From a virus: a stretch of DNA of 29,284 nt. The position numbers and the translations under genes were made by a program. Below, piece by piece: positions 22,728 to 29,284 of the stretch (positions within the stretch are counted from its first letter, which is position 1; each line of letters opens with the position of its first letter). Location of the stretch: IMG/VR virus record IMGVR_UViG_3300027976_000150, positions 1-29,284 of that record. One strand, written 5' to 3'. The notes beneath the pieces were generated by a model. It had not been told where the DNA came from. It made no database searches and saw only the letters and a program-made list of their open reading frames with translations.

Positions 22728-23486
22728 ATGGCAAGTGGAAGAAGATTAACAACAACTGAAATAGTGATACGATTTAAAGAAATGCACGGAGACCGATATA
22801 ATTATGATAATGTAGAATATGATATGCTCCATACTAAAGTATCAATACTATGTGATAGACATGGAGAATTTGAACAAACTCCTAAAAATCACTTACGTGG
22901 TCAAAATTGTAGAAAGTGTTATTTAGAAGATACTAATGGTAAATTCATGAAAGATCCTATTTGGAGAAAGTGGGCATCTGATAATATGAAGATGAATATC
23001 GATAAACTTAGACACGGAATGATCGATAAATATGGAGAGGAATATCCAATGCGAGTTGAAAGTATACGTGATACTATTAAAGATACAATAACAAGCAGAT
23101 ATGGAGTTGAAAATCCATATCAGTTAAATGTAGAATCTAGAATACAAAAAGCTAAACAGACTAAAATTAATAATGGAGATTGGATATCAGATGAAAACCG
23201 TAAGCCCTTTGATTTATATAAGAAGAAAGTATGGTGTGCAACTAATAAATCTATACTTAAATATAATGCAGGATGGTTACTAGAAGGTAGATCTAGGACT
23301 GGAAATCATCTAGATCATATACATTCAATATTTGAAGGATTTAAAAAATGTATTAACCCTAATATAATAGGTCACGTGTTAAATCTTCAAATACTAGATG
23401 CAAAGATCAATAGGAGTAAAGGCATAGAATCATGGATAACAATAGAAGAATTAAACAAAAACATAGAAAAATTTAATAAAACATGA
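22728..23486 (+). CDS. Free-standing HNH homing endonuclease
   Basis: This is a 252-aa protein. The N-terminal module contains 'HGDRYNYDNVEYDMLHTKV' followed by ILCDRHGEFEQTPKNHLRGQ then CRKC, a Cys/His module common in phage homing endonucleases ('C..HG.F...p..H..G..C..C'). The middle has two repeats of the type 'm..kYGeeyPmrve' and 'tsRYGVENPYQLN', which also occurs in the gene at 25588 (LARYGVDNISKS). The C-terminal nuclease part GNHLDHIHSIFEGF then INPNIIGHVLNLQIL fits an HNH fold (DH pair near residue 195 and later N/H). It lies just after the intact end of the topoisomerase large subunit, not inside a gene, so it resembles T4 mob/seg genes. The 3' end overlaps the next ATG by 4 bases. 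Confidence 0.78.
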   Translation: MASGRRLTTTEIVIRFKEMHGDRYNYDNVEYDMLHTKVSILCDRHGEFEQTPKNHLRGQNCRKCYLEDTNGKFMKDPIWRKWASDNMKMNIDKLRHGMIDKYGEEYPMRVESIRDTIKDTITSRYGVENPYQLNVESRIQKAKQTKINNGDWISDENRKPFDLYKKKVWCATNKSILKYNAGWLLEGRSRTGNHLDHIHSIFEGFKKCINPNIIGHVLNLQILDAKINRSKGIESWITIEELNKNIEKFNKT

Positions 23487-24097
23487 AAAGAATAACTAAA
23501 AAAGTAATGAATGATTTTTTAACTAAATCATTTGACATCAAACCAAGTACTATTAAAGACGATGAAAATAATATGATCTATTATTCTAAACTTGATGGAT
23601 CGTATGCTACACGAGTTGGAATGGAAGATGAACTCAAATTTCTATTAAAAAGAGGAGTAGTGGATCAATTACAATCAAGTGGAGGTAATATAATGTCGCT
23701 GGGATTTAACCCTGAGGAAAATAAATGGTATGGATGGTCACATCGTGCTATGCTTGGATTTACTATAGGAAGTGAATGTAAGCCTGAGTATTGTCACTAT
23801 AAACCTAAAAATAAAGAGGAATTCAAACATTATTGTTTAAGATTTTGGGGAGATACTGATATGGACGGTGATACGCATAAAACTAATCCTATTGCCATAG
23901 AAAAAACACAGGATGGTAAATTAGGAATATATGTTGAATATACATACAACAATAAATTACGTAATGAAAAACTGAGAGGTCAAATCTCTGGTGTATTTTC
24001 AGAATATCCTGAAGTATGGGGTAAGGGAGAATGGACTGCTGAAACAATGGAAGACGCCAAACAGATGGCTAAGGATTTTTCACAAGGAGTAAGTTAA
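23483..24097 (+). CDS. Hypothetical protein
   Basis: This 204-aa protein has an N-terminal basic helix (MKRITKKVMNDFLTKSF), GGNIMSLGFNPEENKWYGWS then HRAMLGFTIGSECKPEYCHY, KHYCLRFWGDTDMDGDTH and a C-terminal acidic helix. The aromatic/Gly-rich 'GFNPEENKWYGWSHRA' segment recurs in phage proteins of unknown function as far as I recall; no enzymatic motif is clear. It starts 4 bases inside the endonuclease gene (ATGA overlap), so the two may be coupled. It lies in the island between the two topoisomerase genes. Confidence 0.55.
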   Translation: MKRITKKVMNDFLTKSFDIKPSTIKDDENNMIYYSKLDGSYATRVGMEDELKFLLKRGVVDQLQSSGGNIMSLGFNPEENKWYGWSHRAMLGFTIGSECKPEYCHYKPKNKEEFKHYCLRFWGDTDMDGDTHKTNPIAIEKTQDGKLGIYVEYTYNNKLRNEKLRGQISGVFSEYPEVWGKGEWTAETMEDAKQMAKDFSQGVS

Positions 24098-24101
24098 TTA
24101 T

Positions 24102-24464
24102 ATGAGAGTAATAATAGCAGGAGGAAGAGATTTTAATGATTACACTAAACTTAAGGAATATTGTAATCATTCATTTCAAAAAATAGATAAATCAAATATT
24201 GAAATAATAAGTGGAACATGTAGTGGCGCAGATTTATTAGGTGAACAATACGCGTCGGATCTTAACTTAAAAATAAAGAAGTTTCCTGCTAACTGGGATA
24301 AATTTGGAAAAGGAGCAGGCTTCAAAAGAAATACAGAAATGGCAGAATATGCCGATGCTCTAATCGCATTTTGGGATGGAGAAAGTAAAGGTACCATGCA
24401 CATGATTAATCTAGCATATAAAAATGGAATTCAAGTTAAGGTTGTAAAATATGATAGCATATAA
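24102..24464 (+). CDS. SLOG-superfamily protein (DUF2493/YspA-like)
   Basis: This 120-aa protein has the signature of the DUF2493 branch of the SLOG fold: VIIAGGRDFND (residues 3-13), EIISGTCSGADLLGEQYA, KKFPANWDKFGKGAGFKRNT then EMAEYADALIAFWDGESKGT. The Gly-rich loops form a Rossmann-like nucleotide pocket. SLOG proteins bind or cleave nucleotide derivatives such as ADP-ribose/NAD-related ligands; the ligand of the DUF2493 group is not settled. It starts 4 bases after the preceding gene. The following gene may have an ADP-ribosyltransferase-like fold, so a linked nucleotide-signalling role is possible but unproven. Confidence 0.85.
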   Translation: MRVIIAGGRDFNDYTKLKEYCNHSFQKIDKSNIEIISGTCSGADLLGEQYASDLNLKIKKFPANWDKFGKGAGFKRNTEMAEYADALIAFWDGESKGTMHMINLAYKNGIQVKVVKYDSI

Positions 24465-24556
24465 ATGGTAATCTTATTATCAGAATTAGTGATTTCGATC
24501 TTATCGATCACCCAGATAAAATAGTATTTGATATTATCATTCCAAGATTATTTAAA

Positions 24557-25009
24557 TTGAAAAAATTTGGTTTTATTCCAACATTTATAGAAAAAATAAA
24601 AAGTTACCATGCATTTAACATTACTATGTCCGCTTTGACTGAAAATAAAAAAATCGATATAGAATACGGATATCATTATTCTGATCGTAAGAACATCGAA
24701 AATATAATGGAAAATGGACTAATTCCTACTAATTCATTAAATAGTAAATCACTTGTAGGTTCTCCATGGGATGATAATATTCTAATAAACGGATTATATG
24801 AAGATCCTAGAGTTTATTTTTTTACTAGGATAGATGATGCAGATGCAGCATTGATGTTTAGCAATTCTAATCTAGTGCGCTTCAAAATAGATTTACGTAA
24901 AATTCCGACGTATGTTGACAATTTAATGATAGGAGACGAAGATGACATTGTAGAATCAATTTGGACAAATAGTAAAATTAATACAAATAATATTAAATAT
25001 GAAGGATAA
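24557..25009 (+). CDS. Possible ADP-ribosyltransferase-like protein, start uncertain
   Basis: From a TTG at 24557 the product is 150 aa. EYGYHYSDRKNIENIMENGL then IPTNSL, RVYFFTRIDDADAALMFSNS and LVRFKIDLRKIP resemble the 'yH.t...n...Il.nGL.p......vYf....' layout of small ART/Tpt1-like folds; the catalytic residues are not certain. The frame is open back to 24458 with coding-like sequence (IIRISDFDLIDHPDKIVFD) but no ATG or GTG start. An ATG at 24451 in a neighbouring frame reads MIAYKW then TAA, so the true start may have been lost by a one-base frameshift near 24469. The end overlaps the topoisomerase small-subunit start by 11 bases. Confidence 0.45.
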   Translation: MKKFGFIPTFIEKIKSYHAFNITMSALTENKKIDIEYGYHYSDRKNIENIMENGLIPTNSLNSKSLVGSPWDDNILINGLYEDPRVYFFTRIDDADAALMFSNSNLVRFKIDLRKIPTYVDNLMIGDEDDIVESIWTNSKINTNNIKYEG

Positions 25010-25535
25010 TGCAACAATAACAGAATACCTAGATACCGATTATCATGAGTATGCTAAGTATGTGATTGAACACCGTGCTATACCGTCAATTATTGATGGA
25101 TTAAAGCCAACACAGCGTAAAGTAGTATACATCGCTAATAAAGTTTGGAAGAACGGAAATGAAAAACCATATAAAGTATTCCAACTTACCGGACTAATAG
25201 CAGCCCGTGCACACTACCATCATGGTGACTGTCTTGATCCTAATACTGAGATATTACTAAGTGACGGTTCATATATCACAATACATGAATGGTTTGAAAA
25301 ATATCGAGATACTAAACTTAAAGTTTTAGCATTTGATGAATCTACTAATAAATTTGTAGAAGCAATCGGTCATTCTCCTAGGATAGGTCAAGTTACTAAT
25401 CTTGAGTATGAAATTGAAATGGAAGATGGTAGTATATTCAAATGTACAGACAATCATCCGTTCTTAACTCAGCGCGGATGGATTAAAGCTAAAGATTTAG
25501 AGGAAGATGATGACATATTAAATTTAAAATCATAA
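24999..25535 (+). CDS. 52: DNA topoisomerase II small subunit N-part (gp52-like) fused to split-intein N-fragment
   Basis: This is a 178-aa protein. Residues 1-77 are the start of a GyrA/gp52-type breakage-reunion domain: YAKYVIEHRAIPSIIDGLKP then TQRKVVYIANKVW and ARAHYHHGD, the counterpart of GyrA 'YHPHGD'. C78 (codon 25230-32) starts a 101-residue intein N-fragment, CLDPNTEILLSDGSYI, with KLKVLAFDESTNKFVEA, block B CTDNHPFLTQRGWIKAKDLE and end DDILNLKS. This resembles the NrdJ-1/gp41-1 class of fast split inteins in length and in the LAF..T.....A and CT..HP patterns. The extein resumes at 26640 with SSLNSAII. A hairpin and a late promoter octamer follow the stop. Confidence 0.88.
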   Translation: MKDNATITEYLDTDYHEYAKYVIEHRAIPSIIDGLKPTQRKVVYIANKVWKNGNEKPYKVFQLTGLIAARAHYHHGDCLDPNTEILLSDGSYITIHEWFEKYRDTKLKVLAFDESTNKFVEAIGHSPRIGQVTNLEYEIEMEDGSIFKCTDNHPFLTQRGWIKAKDLEEDDDILNLKS

Positions 25536-25538
25536 TCC

Positions 25539-25552
25539 ATCACCTTGGTGAT
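25539..25552 (+). terminator. Short hairpin after the IntN stop
   Basis: ATCACC-TT-GGTGAT lies 3 bases after the stop codon of the small-subunit N-part and 9 bases before the late octamer. The 6-bp complement would open to a larger loop in RNA. The position is the same as that of the palindrome at 21767 in the large-subunit gene. Confidence 0.35.
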
Positions 25553-25561
25553 ATTTAGCCT

Positions 25562-25569
25562 AATAAATA
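25562..25569 (+). promoter_or_regulatory. Putative late promoter octamer (AATAAATA) for the endonuclease gene
   Basis: AATAAATA followed by AAATAAAA, 26 bases before the ATG at 25588. The octamer is identical to those ahead of the sheath and tube genes. It would let the endonuclease be expressed late, separately from the early topoisomerase transcript. Confidence 0.5.
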
Positions 25570-25587
25570 AAATAAAAGCTATCAATC

Positions 25588-26523
25588 ATGGGGTTAAAAT
25601 GTGAAAATTGCAATATGATATATAATAACAGTCCATATCTAAATATTAATAGAATCAATAACAGTCCTATTAGATTTCTACATACATGTAAGGAATGTAG
25701 AAAAATTAAGAGATGTGGAAATTGTAATAGTGAATTTAAACATTATCAAAATCAAACGTGTTCTAAAAAATGTGCAGCCAACCTAAAGGAGAAAACATAT
25801 ATGTTAACACAGGGAGCTCCGCATAACTTTTCTAAGAATTCGAAATCTAAAATTAAAATGCAATTAGAACTACTAGAAAATGAAGGAATATCTAATGTTT
25901 TTCAAAGGGATACGGTAAAGGATTCAATTGAAGCTACTATGTTGGCACGATACGGTGTAGATAATATATCGAAATCTGATGATATTAAAACTAAAAAGAA
26001 AGAAACACTTCGTCAAACACTAATAGATAATCCAGATTTACTTAAGAACCAATGGTGGGATAGACATCATCGATTCATCAAAGATATAGGATATGATCCA
26101 AGATTAGGCGTATTCGGAAAAGCGTCAATTGAGTCAATGTTAATATTTAATCCAATATCTAAATTATGCAAATCGTTAGGAATACTAGAATCTGATATAT
26201 ACATAGGACATGGTACTAAGTCTGAATATTTCATTAATACCGGTACTAAAACATATTTCTATGATTTCTGTATTAGATCTAGAAATATAATAATTGAATA
26301 TCACGGTATCGGATTTCATGCAAATCCTACATGGGAATTGACTAAGTTAAATGAATGGAAATCTGCATTTACTAATGAGACATCAAGTGAGAATATTAGA
26401 AAGACTAAAATAAAAAATAATGTAGCGATTAATAAAGGATTCAAGATTCTTGAAATATGGAGTGATTCCGATATAGAAAACAATATTAATTTGTGTAAAG
26501 CATTTATAAATGATAACATATGA
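25588..26523 (+). CDS. Vsr-like (EDxHD-type) homing endonuclease inside the topoisomerase small-subunit intein
   Basis: This is a 311-aa protein. The N-terminal Cys-rich zinc modules are CENCNMIY, CKECRK, CGNC and CSKKC (to about residue 65). A DNA-binding repeat 'TMLARYGVDNISKSDDIK' lies near residue 130, also present in the HNH enzyme at 22728. The nuclease domain from about 222 has YFYDFCIRSRNIIIEYHG then IGFHANP (D226, E237, H244), followed by LNEWKSAFTNE and NKGFKILEIWSDSD. The nuclease domain is clearly related to that of the uvsX-intein endonuclease (4729-6024): both share FYD.CI.S.NIIIEY.G, EW..WKSA/EWKSAF and GYKI/GFKI.EIW. The N-terminal DNA-binding halves are unrelated, as expected for enzymes with different targets. 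It has its own late octamer; the stop overlaps the IntC start by 4 bases. Confidence 0.82.
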   Translation: MGLKCENCNMIYNNSPYLNINRINNSPIRFLHTCKECRKIKRCGNCNSEFKHYQNQTCSKKCAANLKEKTYMLTQGAPHNFSKNSKSKIKMQLELLENEGISNVFQRDTVKDSIEATMLARYGVDNISKSDDIKTKKKETLRQTLIDNPDLLKNQWWDRHHRFIKDIGYDPRLGVFGKASIESMLIFNPISKLCKSLGILESDIYIGHGTKSEYFINTGTKTYFYDFCIRSRNIIIEYHGIGFHANPTWELTKLNEWKSAFTNETSSENIRKTKIKNNVAINKGFKILEIWSDSDIENNINLCKAFINDNI

Positions 26524-27770
26524 AAATAAAATCTATTAAAATAAACAATCTAGAATCTCCTAAGAAATTCTATGATATAACCGTAGATAAGCATCATAAT
26601 TTTGTAATTGGTCGCAACTCTAAAATAGTAACACACAATTCTTCTCTTAATTCGGCAATCATCGGAATGGCACAAAAGTTTAAAAATTCGATGCCGCTAC
26701 TTAAAGAAATCGGTCAGTTTGGATCGTTACGATCACCTGACGCAGGAGCGCCTCGATATGTTTCTACTAAACTACATGAGAATTTTAGATTAATATATAA
26801 GGACTTTGAATTATTATCTCCGAGATATGAAGAAGGGTCCCAGATTGAACCCGAATACTTCCTTCCAATAATTCCTACTGTACTATTAAACGGATCCTCA
26901 GGTATAGCCGTAGGCTTCGCTACATCAATCCTAAATCGTAATCCCTTAGAATTAATCGAATGTTGCTTAAAGGAATTAAACGGAAAAGGATTTAAAGAAC
27001 CTACGCCGTGGATCAATGGATTTAATGGTGAGGTTGTACCGAATCCAGATAGCGAAAACTCATGGTTATTTAGAGGAAAATACGAATTGAAAAATACAAC
27101 GACTATTCATATAACTGAATTACCACCATCTGTTACATATGAAAAGTTCGATAGCTATATGAATGAATTAGAGGATGATAAGCGAATATCATCATACGAT
27201 AACAATTGTAAATCTGATATAAACTATACTATCAAAATGAGCAGATCGACGCTAACTGGCCTTCATGCAGGTAATAAGATTAGTAGGTTCTTAAAGATGG
27301 AGGAGAAACAAACTGAAAACTTCACGGTACTTGATGAATTTGGAAAACTAAAGATATTTAATAGTGCGACTGATATAATTAAATACTTTGTTAAATTTAG
27401 AATGGAGTTTTACATTAAGCGCAAAGCGTTTATAATCGACAAGATAAAACGTGAATTACTTAATCTTTCTAACAAGGCTAGATTTATTAAGATGATTATC
27501 GACGGAAAATTAAAAATCAACAATGTTGCTAGATTAGTGTTAATTGGAGAATTAACTAAATATAAATTCGATGAAATAGATGGATCATTCTCGTATCTAC
27601 TATCAATGGCAATTCATACTCTTACTAAAGAAAAATACCAAGAATTATTAAATCAAGAGTCTGATAAAAATAAGGAATTAGTTAATATGCGAAAACTTCA
27701 ACCTACTGATATGTATATAACGGACTTGGGAGATCTTAAAAAGGTACTGAAGAAGGAGTATAATAATTAA
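26520..27770 (+). CDS. 52: Split-intein C-fragment fused to topoisomerase II small subunit C-part (gp52-like)
   Basis: This is a 416-aa protein. Residues 1-40 are IntC (KFYDITVDKHHNFVIGRNS then KIVTHN, H39 N40); S41 is the +1 residue. The extein SSLNSAIIGMAQKF is the GyrA 'S.y...v.MAQ.f' helix. Then come IGQFGSLRSPDAGAPRYVST with the catalytic Tyr (Y80; residue 117 after splicing, close to T4 gp52 Tyr116), LPIIPTVLLNGSSGIAVGFA (GyrA 'LP..P..L.NG..GIAVGMA') and a C-terminal coiled-coil dimer region. The spliced protein would be 77 + 376 = 453 aa (T4 gp52 is 442), so it is complete. It nicks and religates DNA with the large subunit. The next gene follows after 3 bases. Confidence 0.9.
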   Translation: MKIKSIKINNLESPKKFYDITVDKHHNFVIGRNSKIVTHNSSLNSAIIGMAQKFKNSMPLLKEIGQFGSLRSPDAGAPRYVSTKLHENFRLIYKDFELLSPRYEEGSQIEPEYFLPIIPTVLLNGSSGIAVGFATSILNRNPLELIECCLKELNGKGFKEPTPWINGFNGEVVPNPDSENSWLFRGKYELKNTTTIHITELPPSVTYEKFDSYMNELEDDKRISSYDNNCKSDINYTIKMSRSTLTGLHAGNKISRFLKMEEKQTENFTVLDEFGKLKIFNSATDIIKYFVKFRMEFYIKRKAFIIDKIKRELLNLSNKARFIKMIIDGKLKINNVARLVLIGELTKYKFDEIDGSFSYLLSMAIHTLTKEKYQELLNQESDKNKELVNMRKLQPTDMYITDLGDLKKVLKKEYNN

Positions 27771-27773
27771 ACA

Positions 27774-28562
27774 ATGAAAATAAATAAATCCCGTAAACTA
27801 AAAACCGCCGATAAAATCATTGAGGATAGAACTATTCCTGAGATAATAGATTCGGTTAAGCATATTGAATTAATAAACACGTCAAGTGTTATTGAAAAGT
27901 GGGAATCATTTAATAATGCTAGAAAGTTTCCAAAGTTTAATGTTGGATTATTAAAACGTGAGTCATTTTGGGTTAACCCTAATAATCAAACTGCCTTTAA
28001 CTATGGAAACTTTACACATCAAGATTTTATAGATTGGGCAAACGGAACTGGAAAAGCAATTAAGGGAAACGTACAAGATGAAAAAGATAAATTCATGAGG
28101 TATTCTAAAGCCTCGCTTGAATATAACTCATCTGTTTTCTTATATATTGAACACTTACATAAAATAGATAATGAGTCAGATACTGTTATAAGTTACGGAA
28201 GAAGCTGGAATAATACTACTAAAAAATCAATTAATCTTAGTAATCGCAGAGATTCTATTACTGTTATTCGAGAAATGCTTAGTACATTCGTTCAACCTAC
28301 CCTTAATGATATTAAGGAATCTATTAAATGGGGAAGAGACGTGTCCGATGTTCGTAGAACTAATAAAGATTTTATGAATGGAGTATGCCAAACCCTCGCA
28401 AAAGGAGGTCATGGATATTTTGATGCATGTAATACTCCAACTACGCTTGATAATCTATCATGGTCTAGTGATTTAGTATTTGCTAAAGCGTATTCATTAT
28501 ATCTAGAGGAGATTGATCCGGGTATAATTGAGTGCATATTATGGTGCCAATATAATAGATAG
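27774..28562 (+). CDS. Hypothetical phage protein
   Basis: This is a 262-aa protein. It has a basic start (MKINKSRKLKTADKII), a helical region (VIEKWESFNNARKFPKFNVG), Asn/Trp-rich segments (ESFWVNPNNQTAFNYGNFTH) and ends DPGIIECILWCQYNR. It contains no catalytic motif I can name and no transmembrane segment. It starts 3 bases after the topoisomerase small subunit and is probably in the same transcript. Confidence 0.5.
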   Translation: MKINKSRKLKTADKIIEDRTIPEIIDSVKHIELINTSSVIEKWESFNNARKFPKFNVGLLKRESFWVNPNNQTAFNYGNFTHQDFIDWANGTGKAIKGNVQDEKDKFMRYSKASLEYNSSVFLYIEHLHKIDNESDTVISYGRSWNNTTKKSINLSNRRDSITVIREMLSTFVQPTLNDIKESIKWGRDVSDVRRTNKDFMNGVCQTLAKGGHGYFDACNTPTTLDNLSWSSDLVFAKAYSLYLEEIDPGIIECILWCQYNR

Positions 28563-28577
28563 TTTAAATTAAATACA

Positions 28578-28829
28578 ATGAATAATACGCCAAATCCTAT
28601 ATTTGTAATCAGACTTAACAGTAAAATATCTCCTATTGAGAGATCGTCTATCTTTGCTAATATGAAGTTAGAAATGCCCGATTTATTCGAACAATATCAT
28701 GTGATATTTACTTCAGGTGAAAATAAACACATTGATTTTGAATGTTATAATCCAGATACTATTCCAGAAGAAATTAGAAATAAAACAAGTGGCTTAATTA
28801 TGGATTTAATAGCTAAATATCAACTATAG
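28578..28829 (+). CDS. Hypothetical small protein
   Basis: This is an 83-aa protein, MNNTPNPIFVIRLNSKISPI... It has a strand-helix-strand-helix pattern (IFVIRLN, PIERSSIFANMKLEMPD, YHVIFTSGENKHIDFECY, GLIMDLIAKYQL), typical of small phage proteins of unknown role. It is the last gene on the plus strand and ends 2 bases from the convergent membrane-protein gene; no terminator is visible. Confidence 0.5.
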   Translation: MNNTPNPIFVIRLNSKISPIERSSIFANMKLEMPDLFEQYHVIFTSGENKHIDFECYNPDTIPEEIRNKTSGLIMDLIAKYQL

Positions 28830-28831
28830 CT

Positions 28832-29284
28832 CTAATTATTAGTAATCTTATATACCTTTCTCAACACTAAAATATGATATAAACATAGCGCGCCAATCGC
28901 TATTATTTCAGCAACTGTCATACTAAATGGCAATGCTAAAGCTGATGTTAAATATATCCATATGCACCATTTAAAACGATTCGCACTAATTATTGGATAA
29001 ATATTAGCAAGAAAGAACGATACCGCTAATATATTATGCACATTAGGGAATAACACTAATGAAAAAGCAGTAACTAATATTAATAATATAGCAGATATCC
29101 TCCATTTACTTATTGTAAACATATAATATGAAGTTGCTATATTAGATATAATAAACATTGGTTGTAAGTCAGTATTCCAACAACTTGATATTGACGGTTT
29201 ATATCCATATGTAAATATACATATAAACGGAGAAATAGCAGCTAACAATATAACCACTATTCTAATTCTATACTGTGTTATACT
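28832..29284 (-). CDS. Multi-pass membrane protein, N-terminus beyond window
   Basis: The minus-strand frame is open from 28832 to the window edge. A GTG at 29257 could be a start, but the upstream codons (SITQYRIRI) continue the frame and look coding, so the start is probably outside. About five hydrophobic helices are visible (VVILLAAISPFICIFTYGY, MFIISNIATSYYMFTI, ISAILLILVTAFSLVLF, ILAVSFFLANIYPIIS, WIYLTSALALPFSM, IIAIGALCLYHILVL) with a basic end (RKVYKITNN). It resembles PnuC- or DUF-type small transporters in general layout, but no signature residue confirms this. Confidence 0.45.
   Translation of the reverse strand, partial: SITQYRIRIVVILLAAISPFICIFTYGYKPSISSCWNTDLQPMFIISNIATSYYMFTISKWRISAILLILVTAFSLVLFPNVHNILAVSFFLANIYPIISANRFKWCIWIYLTSALALPFSMTVAEIIAIGALCLYHILVLRKVYKITNN

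Larger units (their letters stand above)
25230..26639 (+). mobile_element. Split intein with endonuclease gene in the topoisomerase small subunit
   Basis: IntN 101 aa (25230-25532), hairpin, late octamer, Vsr-like endonuclease gene (25588-26523), IntC 40 aa (26520-26639, ending SKIVTHN) before Ser. The conventional split position and fragment sizes match the gp41-1/NrdJ-1 class found in 'fractured' phage genes. The endonuclease and IntC genes overlap by 4 bases (ATGA). Confidence 0.88.

Noticed and set aside
1-29284. CRISPR array, tRNA or rRNA genes
   Set aside because: Reading both strands, I saw no regularly spaced repeats, no cloverleaf with a GTTCRA-type arm in the gaps, and no rRNA-like sequence.

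Overview
The window looks like part of the genome of a large T4-like (contractile-tailed) bacteriophage. It carries the T4 tail sheath (gp18) and tail tube (gp19) proteins with a T4-type replication and recombination set: a gp43 polymerase N-terminal part, UvsX, gp41 helicase, gp47/gp46, a gp42/ThyA-family enzyme, dCMP deaminase and both parts of a gp39/60 + gp52 topoisomerase II. The DNA is very AT-rich. Most genes lack a Shine-Dalgarno sequence and are preceded by A/T-rich leaders, which fits a phage of a Bacteroidota (flavobacterial) host; the host is an inference.

Layout. 1-1099 (-) is the 5' part of the tail sheath gene. 1282-14686 (+) is a compact replication/recombination/nucleotide operon: Zn-ribbon protein, gp43A, three unknowns, uvsX (in two pieces), a gene-40-position protein, gp41, an unknown, gp47, gp46, ThyA/dCMP hydroxymethylase-like enzyme, a small membrane protein, dCMP deaminase and an unknown. 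14670-17178 (-) is a structural/late block: PAS protein, coiled-coil membrane protein, unknown, tail tube and two small Lys-rich proteins. 17255-28829 (+) holds two unknowns, a DinG/XPD-like helicase, topoisomerase large subunit (two pieces), an island of HNH endonuclease + unknown + SLOG protein + possible ADP-ribosyltransferase-like protein, topoisomerase small subunit (two pieces) and two unknowns. A membrane protein on the minus strand runs off the right edge.

The striking system is three 'fractured' genes. uvsX, the topoisomerase large subunit and the topoisomerase small subunit are each broken exactly inside a catalytic motif (P-loop GDSG/TGKT, Toprim EGM/SA, and YHHGD/S). Each N-terminal half ends in an intein N-fragment starting with Cys. 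Each C-terminal half begins with an intein C-fragment ending His-Asn followed by Thr or Ser. Between the halves lies a separate gene: a Vsr-like (EDxHD-type) homing endonuclease in uvsX and in the small subunit, and only a 56-codon ORF in the large subunit. The three proteins should be rebuilt by protein trans-splicing. The uvsX intein is split atypically, with a 33-residue N-part and a 162-residue C-part.

Several endonuclease or insert ORFs have their own T4-type late promoter octamer (TATAAATA or AATAAATA) next to a hairpin. In one case, at 22687-22722, the octamer lies in the loop of a 10-bp hairpin whose 3' arm abuts the start codon. This is the same logic known for I-TevI control in T4. 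The same octamer precedes the minus-strand structural genes at a similar distance. A second element, TATAAAATAA, occurs 21-22 bases before four start codons.
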